Shown here piece by piece: positions 1-6,393 of a stretch of DNA of 6,393 nucleotides. The DNA comes from UBA8437 sp003445035 (GTDB taxonomy: Bacteria; Planctomycetota; Planctomycetia; Planctomycetales; Planctomycetaceae), in assembly GCA_937901285.1 (NCBI GenBank), contig CALCHI010000073.1, positions 1 through 6,393 of the forward strand. Direction: 5' to 3'. The notes beneath the pieces are model-generated. The model made no database searches and was not told the DNA's origin. It was given only the letters and a program-made list of their open reading frames with translations. The translations under genes and the position numbers were made by a program. The first letter of the stretch is position 1; each line of letters opens with the position of its first letter.

Positions 1-1588
1 CGTGGAGGGTGAACATCATGCCCGAGATCGTACGGCCGGCCAGTCCGACGGCTGCGGCGGGAACCTCCAGCGCCACTCGTCGCCCGGCTTCGGGCAGATC
101 GCCGACACGGAACCGCGACGCGGTCCCCGCCTTCCCCTCGCCGACCAGATCCTCTCCCCAGAACGCCCTGTGCTCCCAGCCCTGGCCATCGTGCCACTTG
201 AGCATGATCTGTCGAGGCTGCTGGTCAGGCGGAAGGTAGACCTCGGCAAACAGCACATCGCTGGTCCCCACCTGGAACGGTTCGGTCGCCTTGGTGAATC
301 CGTGCGAGTGAACCGCGGCATTGGCGGGATCGGTATGAGCGTCCTTGCCGGCAAGCGATTCGACCTGCCAGGTCCCGCTGGCCGTCGAACCCTCGGGGCG
401 AGTCGCCCCGAACCAGTTCCGCGGCGTGCGGTCGGCCACGTTCTGCTGCACCCGTTTCAACTCGAGGAATTCGACCTTCCCCTCGTGAATGTCCCCCTCG
501 GCGACGACATCCACCGACACCTGGCTGCCGATCGGCCCCTCGACATCGGCCACCGGCGACGACCGTTCGGGCTTCTCCATGTATTCGGGATACGACAGCC
601 GAGTGGAAACGCGGACGATTTCCGGCCGCGCCAACATCTTCACCCGGAAACGCTTCGTATAAGTGCCACCGCCACTGACCCGATACCGGAACTCGTACTC
701 GAGTCCCTTGAGCGTCAATTTCGCCTGGCGTTGATCGCCGGCCTGCTTGAACGGGGGCAGCGTGTGCCGCAGCACCACCGGTTCGCCCTCATCGTTTTGC
801 GTCTCGATCGTCAACTGCAACCGCTCGTCTTCGTAAAGACTGCGGTCATCGGACAGCGAGGCCAGGAACACGACGTCGTCACCACGGACGACCGCTCCGT
901 CACCCTCTTTCACCTGGTCGCGGTTACCCACCGCCACGGAGTAGGCCACATGGCCGGCCGGCGGAATGTCGGCAAACGGGTTGAAGACCCGTGCCATCGC
1001 CGTGGTCACGCCGGGAATGAAGACCACCGCCAGGCCCAGCACGCCGATCGTCGCCACCGCGCCGGCACGCTGCAGGTTGTGGATATCGAGCACCTTGCGG
1101 GGGTTGAATCCCCGGATACGTTCGAGAGCTTCGGATATCAGCCGTCGGTGGAATGCCTCCGAAATCGGCACCGCCCGGCTCTCGTCTTCGAGGTCGATAC
1201 AGGTCACCAACCGGTTGTGAATCTTGGGCAACTGGGTCTCAATCCGGCGGGCCACCAGCACGTTGGAAAGGCGGCGGAACAAGGGCCGCAACACGCCGGC
1301 GATCACCGCCCACGTCGTGGGCACGACCAGCAGCACCAGCGCCAGGGCTCGCAACGTGGTCCACTCCGACGGCGCCGCACTCGAGACGACAAAGTCGGTC
1401 ATCGACAACACCACCACCAGCAACAGGCCCAGGCCGAAACTGGCCAACAGGCCCGTGATCACCCACGTCGACCGCAACAGCACCCGTGTCCGTGACACCA
1501 GGCTGCGGATCGGCGACGTGTCGGTTGCCGAAGCTCCCGCCGACGGGTTGTGCTGGCCGCTGCCGTTACTCGAATGGTCACTCGTCAT
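1..1588 (-). CDS. DUF4175-like membrane protein with a planctomycete cytochrome-associated module (3' end missing)
   Basis: The reading frame is open from the ATG at 1588 to the left edge. It gives 529 residues with no stop, so the C-terminus lies outside the window. The start is supported by AGGAA six bases upstream. Three membrane segments are visible at about residues 43-65, 79-101 and 177-198. Between the second and third lies a basic segment rich in R and K (about 102-175), probably cytoplasmic, containing IETQLPKIHNRL. The stretch after the third segment (RVFNPFADIPP, residues 200-210) and the SYPEYM motif near 332 resemble DUF4175-type proteins, which in planctomycetes often follow MoxR/DUF58/BatA genes. 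Residues 211-400 look like beta-rich periplasmic domains. Residues about 404-529, with DVLFAEVYLPPD, WEHRAFWGEDL and the AAAVGLAGRTISGMMFTL end, match a module I know from planctomycete PSD1/cytochrome-type proteins. That module should continue about 30 residues past the edge. The function is unknown. The coding call is firm and the DUF4175 assignment is moderate. Confidence 0.85.
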   Translation of the reverse strand, partial: MTSDHSSNGSGQHNPSAGASATDTSPIRSLVSRTRVLLRSTWVITGLLASFGLGLLLVVVLSMTDFVVSSAAPSEWTTLRALALVLLVVPTTWAVIAGVLRPLFRRLSNVLVARRIETQLPKIHNRLVTCIDLEDESRAVPISEAFHRRLISEALERIRGFNPRKVLDIHNLQRAGAVATIGVLGLAVVFIPGVTTAMARVFNPFADIPPAGHVAYSVAVGNRDQVKEGDGAVVRGDDVVFLASLSDDRSLYEDERLQLTIETQNDEGEPVVLRHTLPPFKQAGDQRQAKLTLKGLEYEFRYRVSGGGTYTKRFRVKMLARPEIVRVSTRLSYPEYMEKPERSSPVADVEGPIGSQVSVDVVAEGDIHEGKVEFLELKRVQQNVADRTPRNWFGATRPEGSTASGTWQVESLAGKDAHTDPANAAVHSHGFTKATEPFQVGTSDVLFAEVYLPPDQQPRQIMLKWHDGQGWEHRAFWGEDLVGEGKAGTASRFRVGDLPEAGRRVALEVPAAAVGLAGRTISGMMFTLH

Positions 1589-1594
1589 GAGTCG

Positions 1595-1600
1595 TTCCTA
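1595..1600 (-). promoter_or_regulatory. Ribosome binding site for the DUF4175-like gene
   Basis: The minus strand reads TAGGAA, with AGGAA six bases before the ATG at 1588. This is good Shine-Dalgarno spacing and fixes the start of the fourth gene. No other in-frame start with similar support was seen nearby. Confidence 0.6.
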
Positions 1601-1614
1601 ACCAAGCGGTGGGG

Positions 1615-1634
1615 GCCGACGCATCGACGTCGGC
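1615..1634 (-). other. GC-rich hairpin in the leader of the DUF4175-like gene
   Basis: GCCGACG at 1615-1621 and CGTCGGC at 1628-1634 are perfect inverted repeats (7 bp, 6-base loop) in the gap between the BatA-like and DUF4175-like genes. Neither strand has a run of T after the stem, so it is not a standard intrinsic terminator. It lies downstream of the candidate internal promoter and about 14 bases before the ribosome binding site. It could stabilise the mRNA end, affect translation, or act as a weak pause for transcripts coming from the BatA-like gene. The inverted repeat itself is seen directly; its role is inferred. Confidence 0.5.
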
Positions 1635-1651
1635 TTGTGTGTAGACAGTGT

Positions 1652-1680
1652 ATTCAATGACGGAACAGGAAGGTTGTCAA
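1652..1680 (-). promoter_or_regulatory. Candidate internal sigma-70-type promoter for the DUF4175-like gene
   Basis: On the minus strand a perfect TTGACA (1680-1675) is followed after exactly 17 bases by TTGAAT (1657-1652), which matches the -10 consensus at four of six positions. Transcription would begin near 1645 and give a leader of about 56 bases containing the hairpin at 1615-1634 and the ribosome binding site. The gap here (131 bases) is about three times longer than the other two gaps in the cluster, which fits a separate start of transcription. Planctomycete promoters often deviate from the consensus, so this is a sequence-based guess. Confidence 0.4.
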
Positions 1681-1719
1681 TCGCTGTCTTTGGACGTGGA
1701 GACCTGGATCCAGCAGGCC

Positions 1720-4215
1720 TCATTCGCTCGCTGCACCCGTTGGGGCCTCCTCGGTCACATCAGCCCCGGTCATCCGGCCGACCCAGCCCCCGGGACTCAA
1801 CTGCTTGATCCGCTCCATCGCCTTGTCGTCCTCCTCACCAGCGACCTGTCCGCTGAGTGTCGAGAGCAGGAACTCAACCGCGATGACCAGGAACATCACG
1901 TAGATCAGCCATCGCCAGATCTCGTTCTGGGTCCCGGGTTCTCCGAATTTCTGCTGGGCGTCGGCACTGGCGTCGACCACCTTCAGCGTCTCGCCGGCCA
2001 CCAACCCCTCGAGCATTGCCGCCGTTTCGACTTCGATCCGCTCCATCCGCTGGCCCGCTTCGTTGGTGTCGTCAACGCGTTCGAGGTTGCCCCCGATCGT
2101 CTTGAAATCGGACTCACTGGAAGCCAGGTTGACCGCAAATGACAGCCGACCTTCCTTGGGCCGAGCCGTGTTGCCTCCGCTGACCTCAACCTCGTAGAAC
2201 CCCTGGTGCACCGTCCGGTCAAAGGCCCCGACCAATCGGGCCCGGGACCTCTGGAACTGTTCCAGGGGATTGACCTGTCCTCCGGGGCCGGTCACCTTGG
2301 CCGAGACCGGATCCCAGCTGGCCTCGTCGGCAAAGAACTCGGCGGTCCCCCCCGCTCCCACCACGCTCGGACCCCCCAGTTCCGGCTGCTTCATCACGTG
2401 GCTGACCATCCGCAGCAACAGCGGCACGAATTCGGGCCGCATCGGCAGGTTGGTCCATTTCGAATGGAACGGGAAAGAGGAAAGCACGACCTGGCCGTCT
2501 CCGTAACGACCCTCGATCACTGCCGGCGCATCACTGCCGGCAAAGGCCACCAGCGGCCAGCTGCTACCACGCTCCTCGGGAAGACTCAGGGCGAAGTGAC
2601 GGTACACCTGCACCCGGGTCAAGTAAGGCGTCTTGCCGCCGGCAAACACCGAGAGGATTTCGTTGGAGAAATCGATGTTGGCGAAGCTCGAAAAGGTCTC
2701 GGTCTTGGTCGGATCCCCGACGGCCGCTGCCAGCGACGCCGCCAGCATCGGGGCCTCGTCATCGTTGGGATCGGGGAAGAACTGCTTGGTGTAGATCTCG
2801 GGATTGACCTTCTCGCCGGGCAACATGATCAATCCGCCGCCCTTGTTGACGAAGTTCCTCAACAGCGTGAAGCGGGCGGCGTCGAGTTGTCCGCAGTCGG
2901 CCAGGATCACCACCACCGCCTGGCTGACCGCGTCGGCATTGAGTTCGGCCTGGGGAATCTCACGGACCTCCAGCGATCGGACGAAGTCACGTCCGCCAGC
3001 GGCCGGGACCGCTGCTCCCTCGTCGGCTTCTCCGTCGGCCGGCTCGCCCTCGGACGTCTCCTCGTCATCGGGGGTATCGGTCGCCGTCAATGCGGTCTTG
3101 ATGTAGAGCGCCGAATCCTCAAGCGGGTTGGGATTGGGATTGCCGTTGACCAGCAATACGCCGACCTGGGGACGAACGTCCAGCGTGAAGCGGAAGATGT
3201 TGTCGTCGAGAAACGGGTCACCGGGAATCTCGAACTGGCCCTTGAGCATTCCCGGCTCGGCGGGAGTGTAGATCACCTCAAGTTCGTCGGTCTTGCCGGC
3301 CGCCACGGCCATTGTCTGCCGATCGACCTGCTGCCCGTTGATGCTGGTCGTCACGGCGAAGCCGCTGGACGTGCTTTTGGTGGGCGAGAGATTGCGGACA
3401 CGGGCCCGCAGGGTCACCGGCAGGCCAACAATCACCCGTGCCGGAGTCGGTGCGTCACCGATCACGGCCTTGTTGTTCAGGGGCCGGCCGCTGCCGACGT
3501 TGACCAGCCGCAACTCGGTGTTCGCGGGCACCTTCACCGGGCTCTCGCCACCCCGGAACTCCTCCCACCCGCTCTGCTGCAGGTCGGTGAAGAGGTAGAC
3601 GACCGGTTCCTGGAACTTGGAGAGCTCGGCGTTGTCGCCGGAAAACAACTGGGAGAAGGCCGCATAGAGATTGCCTCGGGAGGGACCGGTGTCGAGGTTG
3701 TCGATCTCGTTGAAGATCTCTTCGGTCGACGCCTGGAACCTCCGCAACAGTTGCTCGGGACGCTCGCCCACCCGGATCACCGTCACGTGATCACCGGGCT
3801 TGACGTTGGCTCGCTGAGGATTGAGCAGTTCTCGGGCGGCCCCCTTGGCTCGGTCCAGGGCGGTGACACCATCGGTCACCGCACCCATGCTTGCCGATGT
3901 GTCGAACATCAGCACCACGTCGCGGCTGCCGGCTCCGCCACCGAAGAGCGATTCCCAGTAATCGGGCATCCGCATTCGCGAAACGGCAAAGACCAGGAAC
4001 AGCAGGAACAACGTCCGCAGCAAGGCGATCAGCCACTCGAGGAACTTCATCCGCCGCCGCTGCTGGACGTAACTGTCGAAGAGGAACCGGAAGGTGCTCA
4101 GTTCGACCGTTTTCAGCCGGTGCAGTGTCAGCAAGTGCAGCAGGACAGGGATCAACGCCAGTGGCAGAAACCACAGCAACAGCGGGTTCGTAAACAGGGT
4201 GGTCAGTCCGCCCAC
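1720..4215 (-). CDS. BatA-like membrane protein with VWA and glutamine amidotransferase-like domains
   Basis: The protein has 831 residues, starting at GTG (4215) with AAGGA seven bases upstream. The frame upstream meets the TAG of the DUF58 gene with no other start codon, so the GTG is well decided. Residues 1-80 form the BatA N-terminal region: NPLLLWFLPLALIPVLLHLL (10-29), a basic loop with QQRRRMK, and a second membrane segment at about 60-79. A VWA domain follows (about 98-245) with the metal-site motif DTSAS at 105-109 and TD at 210-211. Residues about 250-350 look like a beta-sandwich. An acidic linker (378-405) precedes a class I glutamine amidotransferase-like fold (about 430-605, VVVILADCG and GGGLIMLPG) without a G-x-C-x-G nucleophile elbow. 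A last membrane segment lies at 768-786, followed by a 45-residue tail. Charge distribution suggests that the VWA and later domains face the periplasm. The protein probably works with the MoxR ATPase; substrate unknown. Confidence 0.93.
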   Translation of the reverse strand: MGGLTTLFTNPLLLWFLPLALIPVLLHLLTLHRLKTVELSTFRFLFDSYVQQRRRMKFLEWLIALLRTLFLLFLVFAVSRMRMPDYWESLFGGGAGSRDVVLMFDTSASMGAVTDGVTALDRAKGAARELLNPQRANVKPGDHVTVIRVGERPEQLLRRFQASTEEIFNEIDNLDTGPSRGNLYAAFSQLFSGDNAELSKFQEPVVYLFTDLQQSGWEEFRGGESPVKVPANTELRLVNVGSGRPLNNKAVIGDAPTPARVIVGLPVTLRARVRNLSPTKSTSSGFAVTTSINGQQVDRQTMAVAAGKTDELEVIYTPAEPGMLKGQFEIPGDPFLDDNIFRFTLDVRPQVGVLLVNGNPNPNPLEDSALYIKTALTATDTPDDEETSEGEPADGEADEGAAVPAAGGRDFVRSLEVREIPQAELNADAVSQAVVVILADCGQLDAARFTLLRNFVNKGGGLIMLPGEKVNPEIYTKQFFPDPNDDEAPMLAASLAAAVGDPTKTETFSSFANIDFSNEILSVFAGGKTPYLTRVQVYRHFALSLPEERGSSWPLVAFAGSDAPAVIEGRYGDGQVVLSSFPFHSKWTNLPMRPEFVPLLLRMVSHVMKQPELGGPSVVGAGGTAEFFADEASWDPVSAKVTGPGGQVNPLEQFQRSRARLVGAFDRTVHQGFYEVEVSGGNTARPKEGRLSFAVNLASSESDFKTIGGNLERVDDTNEAGQRMERIEVETAAMLEGLVAGETLKVVDASADAQQKFGEPGTQNEIWRWLIYVMFLVIAVEFLLSTLSGQVAGEEDDKAMERIKQLSPGGWVGRMTGADVTEEAPTGAASE

Positions 4216-4222
4216 TGGATGG

Positions 4223-4227
4223 TCCTT
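4223..4227 (-). promoter_or_regulatory. Ribosome binding site for the BatA-like gene
   Basis: AAGGA on the minus strand lies seven bases before the GTG at 4215. It supports GTG initiation, and no ATG, GTG or TTG exists in this frame between the GTG and the upstream TAG at 4261-4263. Confidence 0.6.
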
Positions 4228-4260
4228 GTCGGTGTTGAGGCTCGGAAATTCTCGAAACCG

Positions 4261-5154
4261 CTAGAAGATCCGGCTGCGCTTGTCGAGGTAGGAGGCCAGG
4301 AACTTATCGTACGGCTTCGACGTGTCACACAGTTCGTAGCTGATTCGCCTCTCGAAACAGTCTCGCTTGACCTGGTCGGTGAACTGGTTGATCCGGGACA
4401 GGTAACGGCGGCGGAGACTCTTGGGATTGGCCACCACGCGTCCGGCCCCTTCCATGTCCTTGAACCGCGTCAACCGGTCGTAGGGGAATTCCAACTCAGC
4501 CGGATCCATGGTGTGAAAGACGATCACTTCGTGATTGTTGTGCCGGAAGTGCCCCAGCCCACTGGCGATCGCCTCCTCGTTGTCGATCAGGTCGCTGATG
4601 ACGATGATCAACCCCCGCCGCTTGGTCCGCTCGGCGGCCTCGTGCAACACCGCCCCCACGTCGGTTTCGCCACCGGGTTCGACTCCGTCGAGCGAATCGA
4701 GGATGCGGCGGAACTGTGTCGGGTGCGCCTTGGGAGGAATGAACTTCCGCACGCCGGTGTCGAACTCGACCAGCCCCACGGCGTCGTTCTGCCGCAGCAG
4801 CAGGTAGGTCAGCGCAGCGGCCAGGTACGAGCCCCAGCTGAGCTTGGTCTGGTCACCCGAGCCGAAGTTCATCGAGCTCGAACAGTCCAGCAGGATGTAG
4901 GCCCGCAGGTTCGTCTCGTCCTCGTACAACTTGATGTAGTACTTGTCCGAGCGGGCGACGATCTTCCAGTCCAGATTGCGAATCTCGTCGCCGGGCGTGT
5001 ACGCGCGGTGATCGAGGTACTCGACGGAAAATCCGTGGTACGGGCTGCGGTGGCGTCCGGTCAGAAACCCTTCGACCACCTGCTTGGCCACCAGTTCCAT
5101 GTTGCCGACGCGATGGAGCCCGGCGGGATCGAGGTATTTCTGTTTTGCCGCCAT
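4261..5154 (-). CDS. DUF58 domain protein (VWA-like, soluble form)
   Basis: The protein has 297 residues, from ATG at 5154 to TAG at 4261. A modest GAGG lies nine bases before the start. The DUF58 signature is clear: YTPGDEIRNLDW at 52-63, then AR at 67-68 and a strand leading into LLDCSSSM (88-95). This gives a full VWA metal-ion site: D90, S92 and S94, T164 in GGETDVG, and D188 in ISDLID. No membrane segment is present, so this is the short cytoplasmic kind and not the longer DUF58 form of about 400 residues with two N-terminal helices. DUF58 proteins are nearly always encoded beside a MoxR ATPase and are thought to be its partner or adaptor. Here the gene sits 47 bases after the MoxR gene and 45 bases before the BatA-like gene, which suggests co-transcription. 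The family call is firm; the molecular function is not known. Confidence 0.95.
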   Translation of the reverse strand: MAAKQKYLDPAGLHRVGNMELVAKQVVEGFLTGRHRSPYHGFSVEYLDHRAYTPGDEIRNLDWKIVARSDKYYIKLYEDETNLRAYILLDCSSSMNFGSGDQTKLSWGSYLAAALTYLLLRQNDAVGLVEFDTGVRKFIPPKAHPTQFRRILDSLDGVEPGGETDVGAVLHEAAERTKRRGLIIVISDLIDNEEAIASGLGHFRHNNHEVIVFHTMDPAELEFPYDRLTRFKDMEGAGRVVANPKSLRRRYLSRINQFTDQVKRDCFERRISYELCDTSKPYDKFLASYLDKRSRIF

Positions 5155-5163
5155 CGTGGCTGG

Positions 5164-5167
5164 CCTC
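5164..5167 (-). promoter_or_regulatory. Weak ribosome binding site for the DUF58 gene
   Basis: GAGG on the minus strand lies nine bases before the ATG at 5154, slightly far but usable. The protein start fits the usual distance from the N-terminus to the DUF58 signature. Confidence 0.4.
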
Positions 5168-5201
5168 GGTAGAGAAAGTTCAGAGAATCACCGCGGCCGA
5201 C

Positions 5202-6230
5202 CTACAACTCCTCGCTGGTCTGATCGCAGAGATCGCTGATGATCTTGTCAGTCGTCACGCCGTCACTCTCGGCCGAAAAACTGGTGACCAGCCTGTGACG
5301 CAGTACCGGGAAGGCCACGTACCGGATGTCATCGATCGAGGCGTGGAACCGGCCTTCCAGCAGCGCGTTGGCCTTGGCCCCCATCAACAGCGCCTGGCAG
5401 GCTCGCGGACCGGCCCCCCAGGTCAGGTAGTCCTTGACGAACTGGGGAGATTCGTCGCTGAAGGGTCGCGTGCCGCGGACCAGCCGCACGGCGTAGGCCG
5501 CGATACTCTTGCCCACGATCACCTTCCGCACGACCTGCTGCAGTTGCATGATCTCGGCGGAATCCAGCATCGAGTTCAAATCGGGCTTGTCCTGAGACGT
5601 GGTCGTCTCGGCAATCTGGAGCTCCTCTTCGAAGGTCGGATAGTCGATCAGGATCCGGAACATGAACCGGTCGAGCTGGGCCTCCGGAAGCGGGTAGGTG
5701 CCTTCCTGTTCGATCGGGTTCTGGGTTCCCAGCACCAGGAACGGACGCGTCAGATCGAATGTCTGTCCGGCGATAGTGACCTGGTACTCCTGCATCGCCT
5801 GCAACAGGGCCGCCTGGGTCTTGGGCGGGGTCCGGTTGATCTCGTCGCCCAGGATGATGTTGCCGAAGATCGGGCCCTTGACGAACTTCATCTGCCGTCG
5901 CCCGGTGCCCTCTTCCTCCTCGAGGATCTCGGTGCCGACGATATCGCTCGGCATCAGGTCGGGGGTGAACTGGATCCGGCTGAAATCCAATGAGAGCATC
6001 TCGGAGATCGAGCTGATCATCAGGGTCTTGGCCAACCCGGGGACTCCCTCGAGCAGGCAGTGCCCCTGGGCAAACAGGGCGATCAGCACCTGCTTGAGCA
6101 CTTCCTCCTGGCCGATGATCACACGGCTCAGTTCATTGGTCAGCTTGCGGTAGATCTCGGCCGCCTGCTCGGCTGCCTTCATATCCTGGTCGTCAACTCG
6201 CCCCGCGCCGGCGTTCAATTCAGTCGCCAT
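5202..6230 (-). CDS. MoxR-family AAA+ ATPase
   Basis: The protein has 342 residues, from ATG (6230) to TAG (5202). It is an AAA+ ATPase of the MoxR family, proposed to act as a chaperone that remodels or activates VWA-domain partners. Visible motifs in order: VIIGQEEVLKQVLIALF (37-53), typical of the family start; Walker A GVPGLAKT (62-69); Walker B ILGDEINR with D129 and E130; sensor 1 GTQNP (168-172); LPEAQLDRF (181-189) holding the probable arginine finger R188; and GAGPRA (272-277) in the lid domain. The length is normal for the family. No signal peptide or membrane segment is seen, so it should be cytoplasmic. The frame stays open upstream to a TTG at 6383, but those 51 extra residues do not look like MoxR. 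GAGGGA just before 6230 marks the true start. This is the first gene of the cluster and probably the promoter-proximal gene of an operon. Confidence 0.96.
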   Translation of the reverse strand: MATELNAGAGRVDDQDMKAAEQAAEIYRKLTNELSRVIIGQEEVLKQVLIALFAQGHCLLEGVPGLAKTLMISSISEMLSLDFSRIQFTPDLMPSDIVGTEILEEEEGTGRRQMKFVKGPIFGNIILGDEINRTPPKTQAALLQAMQEYQVTIAGQTFDLTRPFLVLGTQNPIEQEGTYPLPEAQLDRFMFRILIDYPTFEEELQIAETTTSQDKPDLNSMLDSAEIMQLQQVVRKVIVGKSIAAYAVRLVRGTRPFSDESPQFVKDYLTWGAGPRACQALLMGAKANALLEGRFHASIDDIRYVAFPVLRHRLVTSFSAESDGVTTDKIISDLCDQTSEEL

Positions 6231-6233
6231 GTG

Positions 6234-6239
6234 TCCCTC
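6234..6239 (-). promoter_or_regulatory. Ribosome binding site that sets the MoxR start
   Basis: The minus strand reads GAGGGA, then three bases, then the ATG at 6230 (GAGG ends five bases before the ATG). The alternative TTG at 6383 has no comparable site, so this motif decides for the shorter 342-residue protein. Confidence 0.65.
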
Positions 6240-6294
6240 GCTGCTTGGGTCCGCAGCCTCCGTGCCGCCCCCAACGGCCGGCATCCGTGGCCCC

Positions 6295-6322
6295 AAGCTA
6301 CAATGATCCATCCCCCAGTCAA
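6295..6322 (-). promoter_or_regulatory. Candidate promoter of the MoxR operon
   Basis: TTGACT (minus strand 6322-6317, five of six matches to the -35 box) is followed after 16 bases by TAGCTT (6300-6295, three of six matches to the -10 box). This lies about 65 bases before the MoxR start, in the only sizeable noncoding stretch upstream of the cluster. The -10 match is poor, so the position is plausible but uncertain. The remaining sequence of 6231-6393 shows only a weak bulged inverted repeat near 6271-6290. Confidence 0.3.
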
Positions 6323-6393
6323 CCGAACGCACCGGAATCGGCTGATGGGTCGCAACACCGCTGCCCTGACAAACGTTGATCAAAGCCGAATGA

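Noticed and set aside
2..1495. A 497-codon open frame on the plus strand
   Set aside because: It is the exact opposite-strand register of the DUF4175-like gene, with very high H/R/Q content in the part facing membrane helices. The minus-strand translation has helices and recognisable motifs.
1615..1634. The hairpin as an intrinsic terminator after the BatA-like gene
   Set aside because: No T-run follows the stem on either strand, and it lies downstream of a candidate promoter close to the next gene's ribosome binding site, so a leader role is more likely.
2206..5172. A 988-codon open frame on the plus strand across the BatA-like and DUF58 genes
   Set aside because: It is antisense to two clearly recognisable proteins that share one frame. 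Its translation is rich in H, R, Q and G with no domain-like pattern, as expected from GC-rich codons read on the opposite strand.
5155..5201. Short repeats TTCTCT and a CGGT/ACCG pair between the MoxR and DUF58 genes
   Set aside because: The repeats are six bases and the stem only four base pairs with a long loop, which is within chance expectation.
5145..5993. A 282-codon plus-strand open frame over the MoxR gene
   Set aside because: It is antisense to the MoxR ATPase, whose Walker and sensor motifs are unmistakable.
6231..6383. N-terminal extension of the MoxR protein by 51 residues from a TTG at 6383
   Set aside because: It starts at a rare TTG without a ribosome binding site, the added residues do not resemble the family, and a good Shine-Dalgarno sequence precedes the ATG at 6230. 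The candidate promoter also lies inside it.
6303..6392. A plus-strand frame starting with ATG at 6303 and open to the right edge
   Set aside because: Only 30 codons are visible, there is no ribosome binding site, and the predicted transcript start from TACAAT would fall after this ATG. This is not enough to call a gene.

Overview
The window holds four genes, all on the minus strand, read right to left in the order MoxR-family AAA+ ATPase, DUF58 protein, BatA-like membrane protein with a von Willebrand factor A (VWA) domain, and a DUF4175-like membrane protein that runs off the left edge. The DNA is GC-rich. The gene order, the protein architectures and a carbohydrate-binding-like module known to me mainly from planctomycete cytochrome-associated proteins all point to a planctomycete chromosome (Planctomycetota). 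This is a judgement from recognised sequence style, not from a search.

Layout from the right edge: bases 6231-6393 are the leader of the moxR-like gene and the probable promoter region. The MoxR gene occupies 5202-6230, with its start set by a Shine-Dalgarno sequence and not by the longer open frame that begins with TTG at 6383. After 47 bases comes the DUF58 gene (4261-5154). After another 45 bases comes the 831-residue BatA-like gene (1720-4215, GTG start). A 131-base gap (1589-1719) follows. It holds a perfect TTGACA box, a plausible -10 box, a 7-bp GC-rich hairpin and a ribosome binding site. It leads into the fourth gene (start 1588), of which 529 residues are visible. No RNA genes, mobile elements, CRISPR arrays or long repeats were seen.

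The likely working model combines family knowledge with inference. MoxR ATPases are usually encoded next to VWA-domain proteins and are thought to act as chaperone-like remodellers of them. Here the ATPase and the DUF58 VWA protein look soluble and cytoplasmic. By the positive-inside rule, the two membrane proteins keep short basic segments in the cytoplasm and put large domains across the membrane. The cassette could therefore pass ATP-driven conformational work to envelope-facing domains. Its biological output is unknown. The most unusual point is that the fourth protein joins a DUF4175-like membrane front end to a planctomycete cytochrome-associated module.
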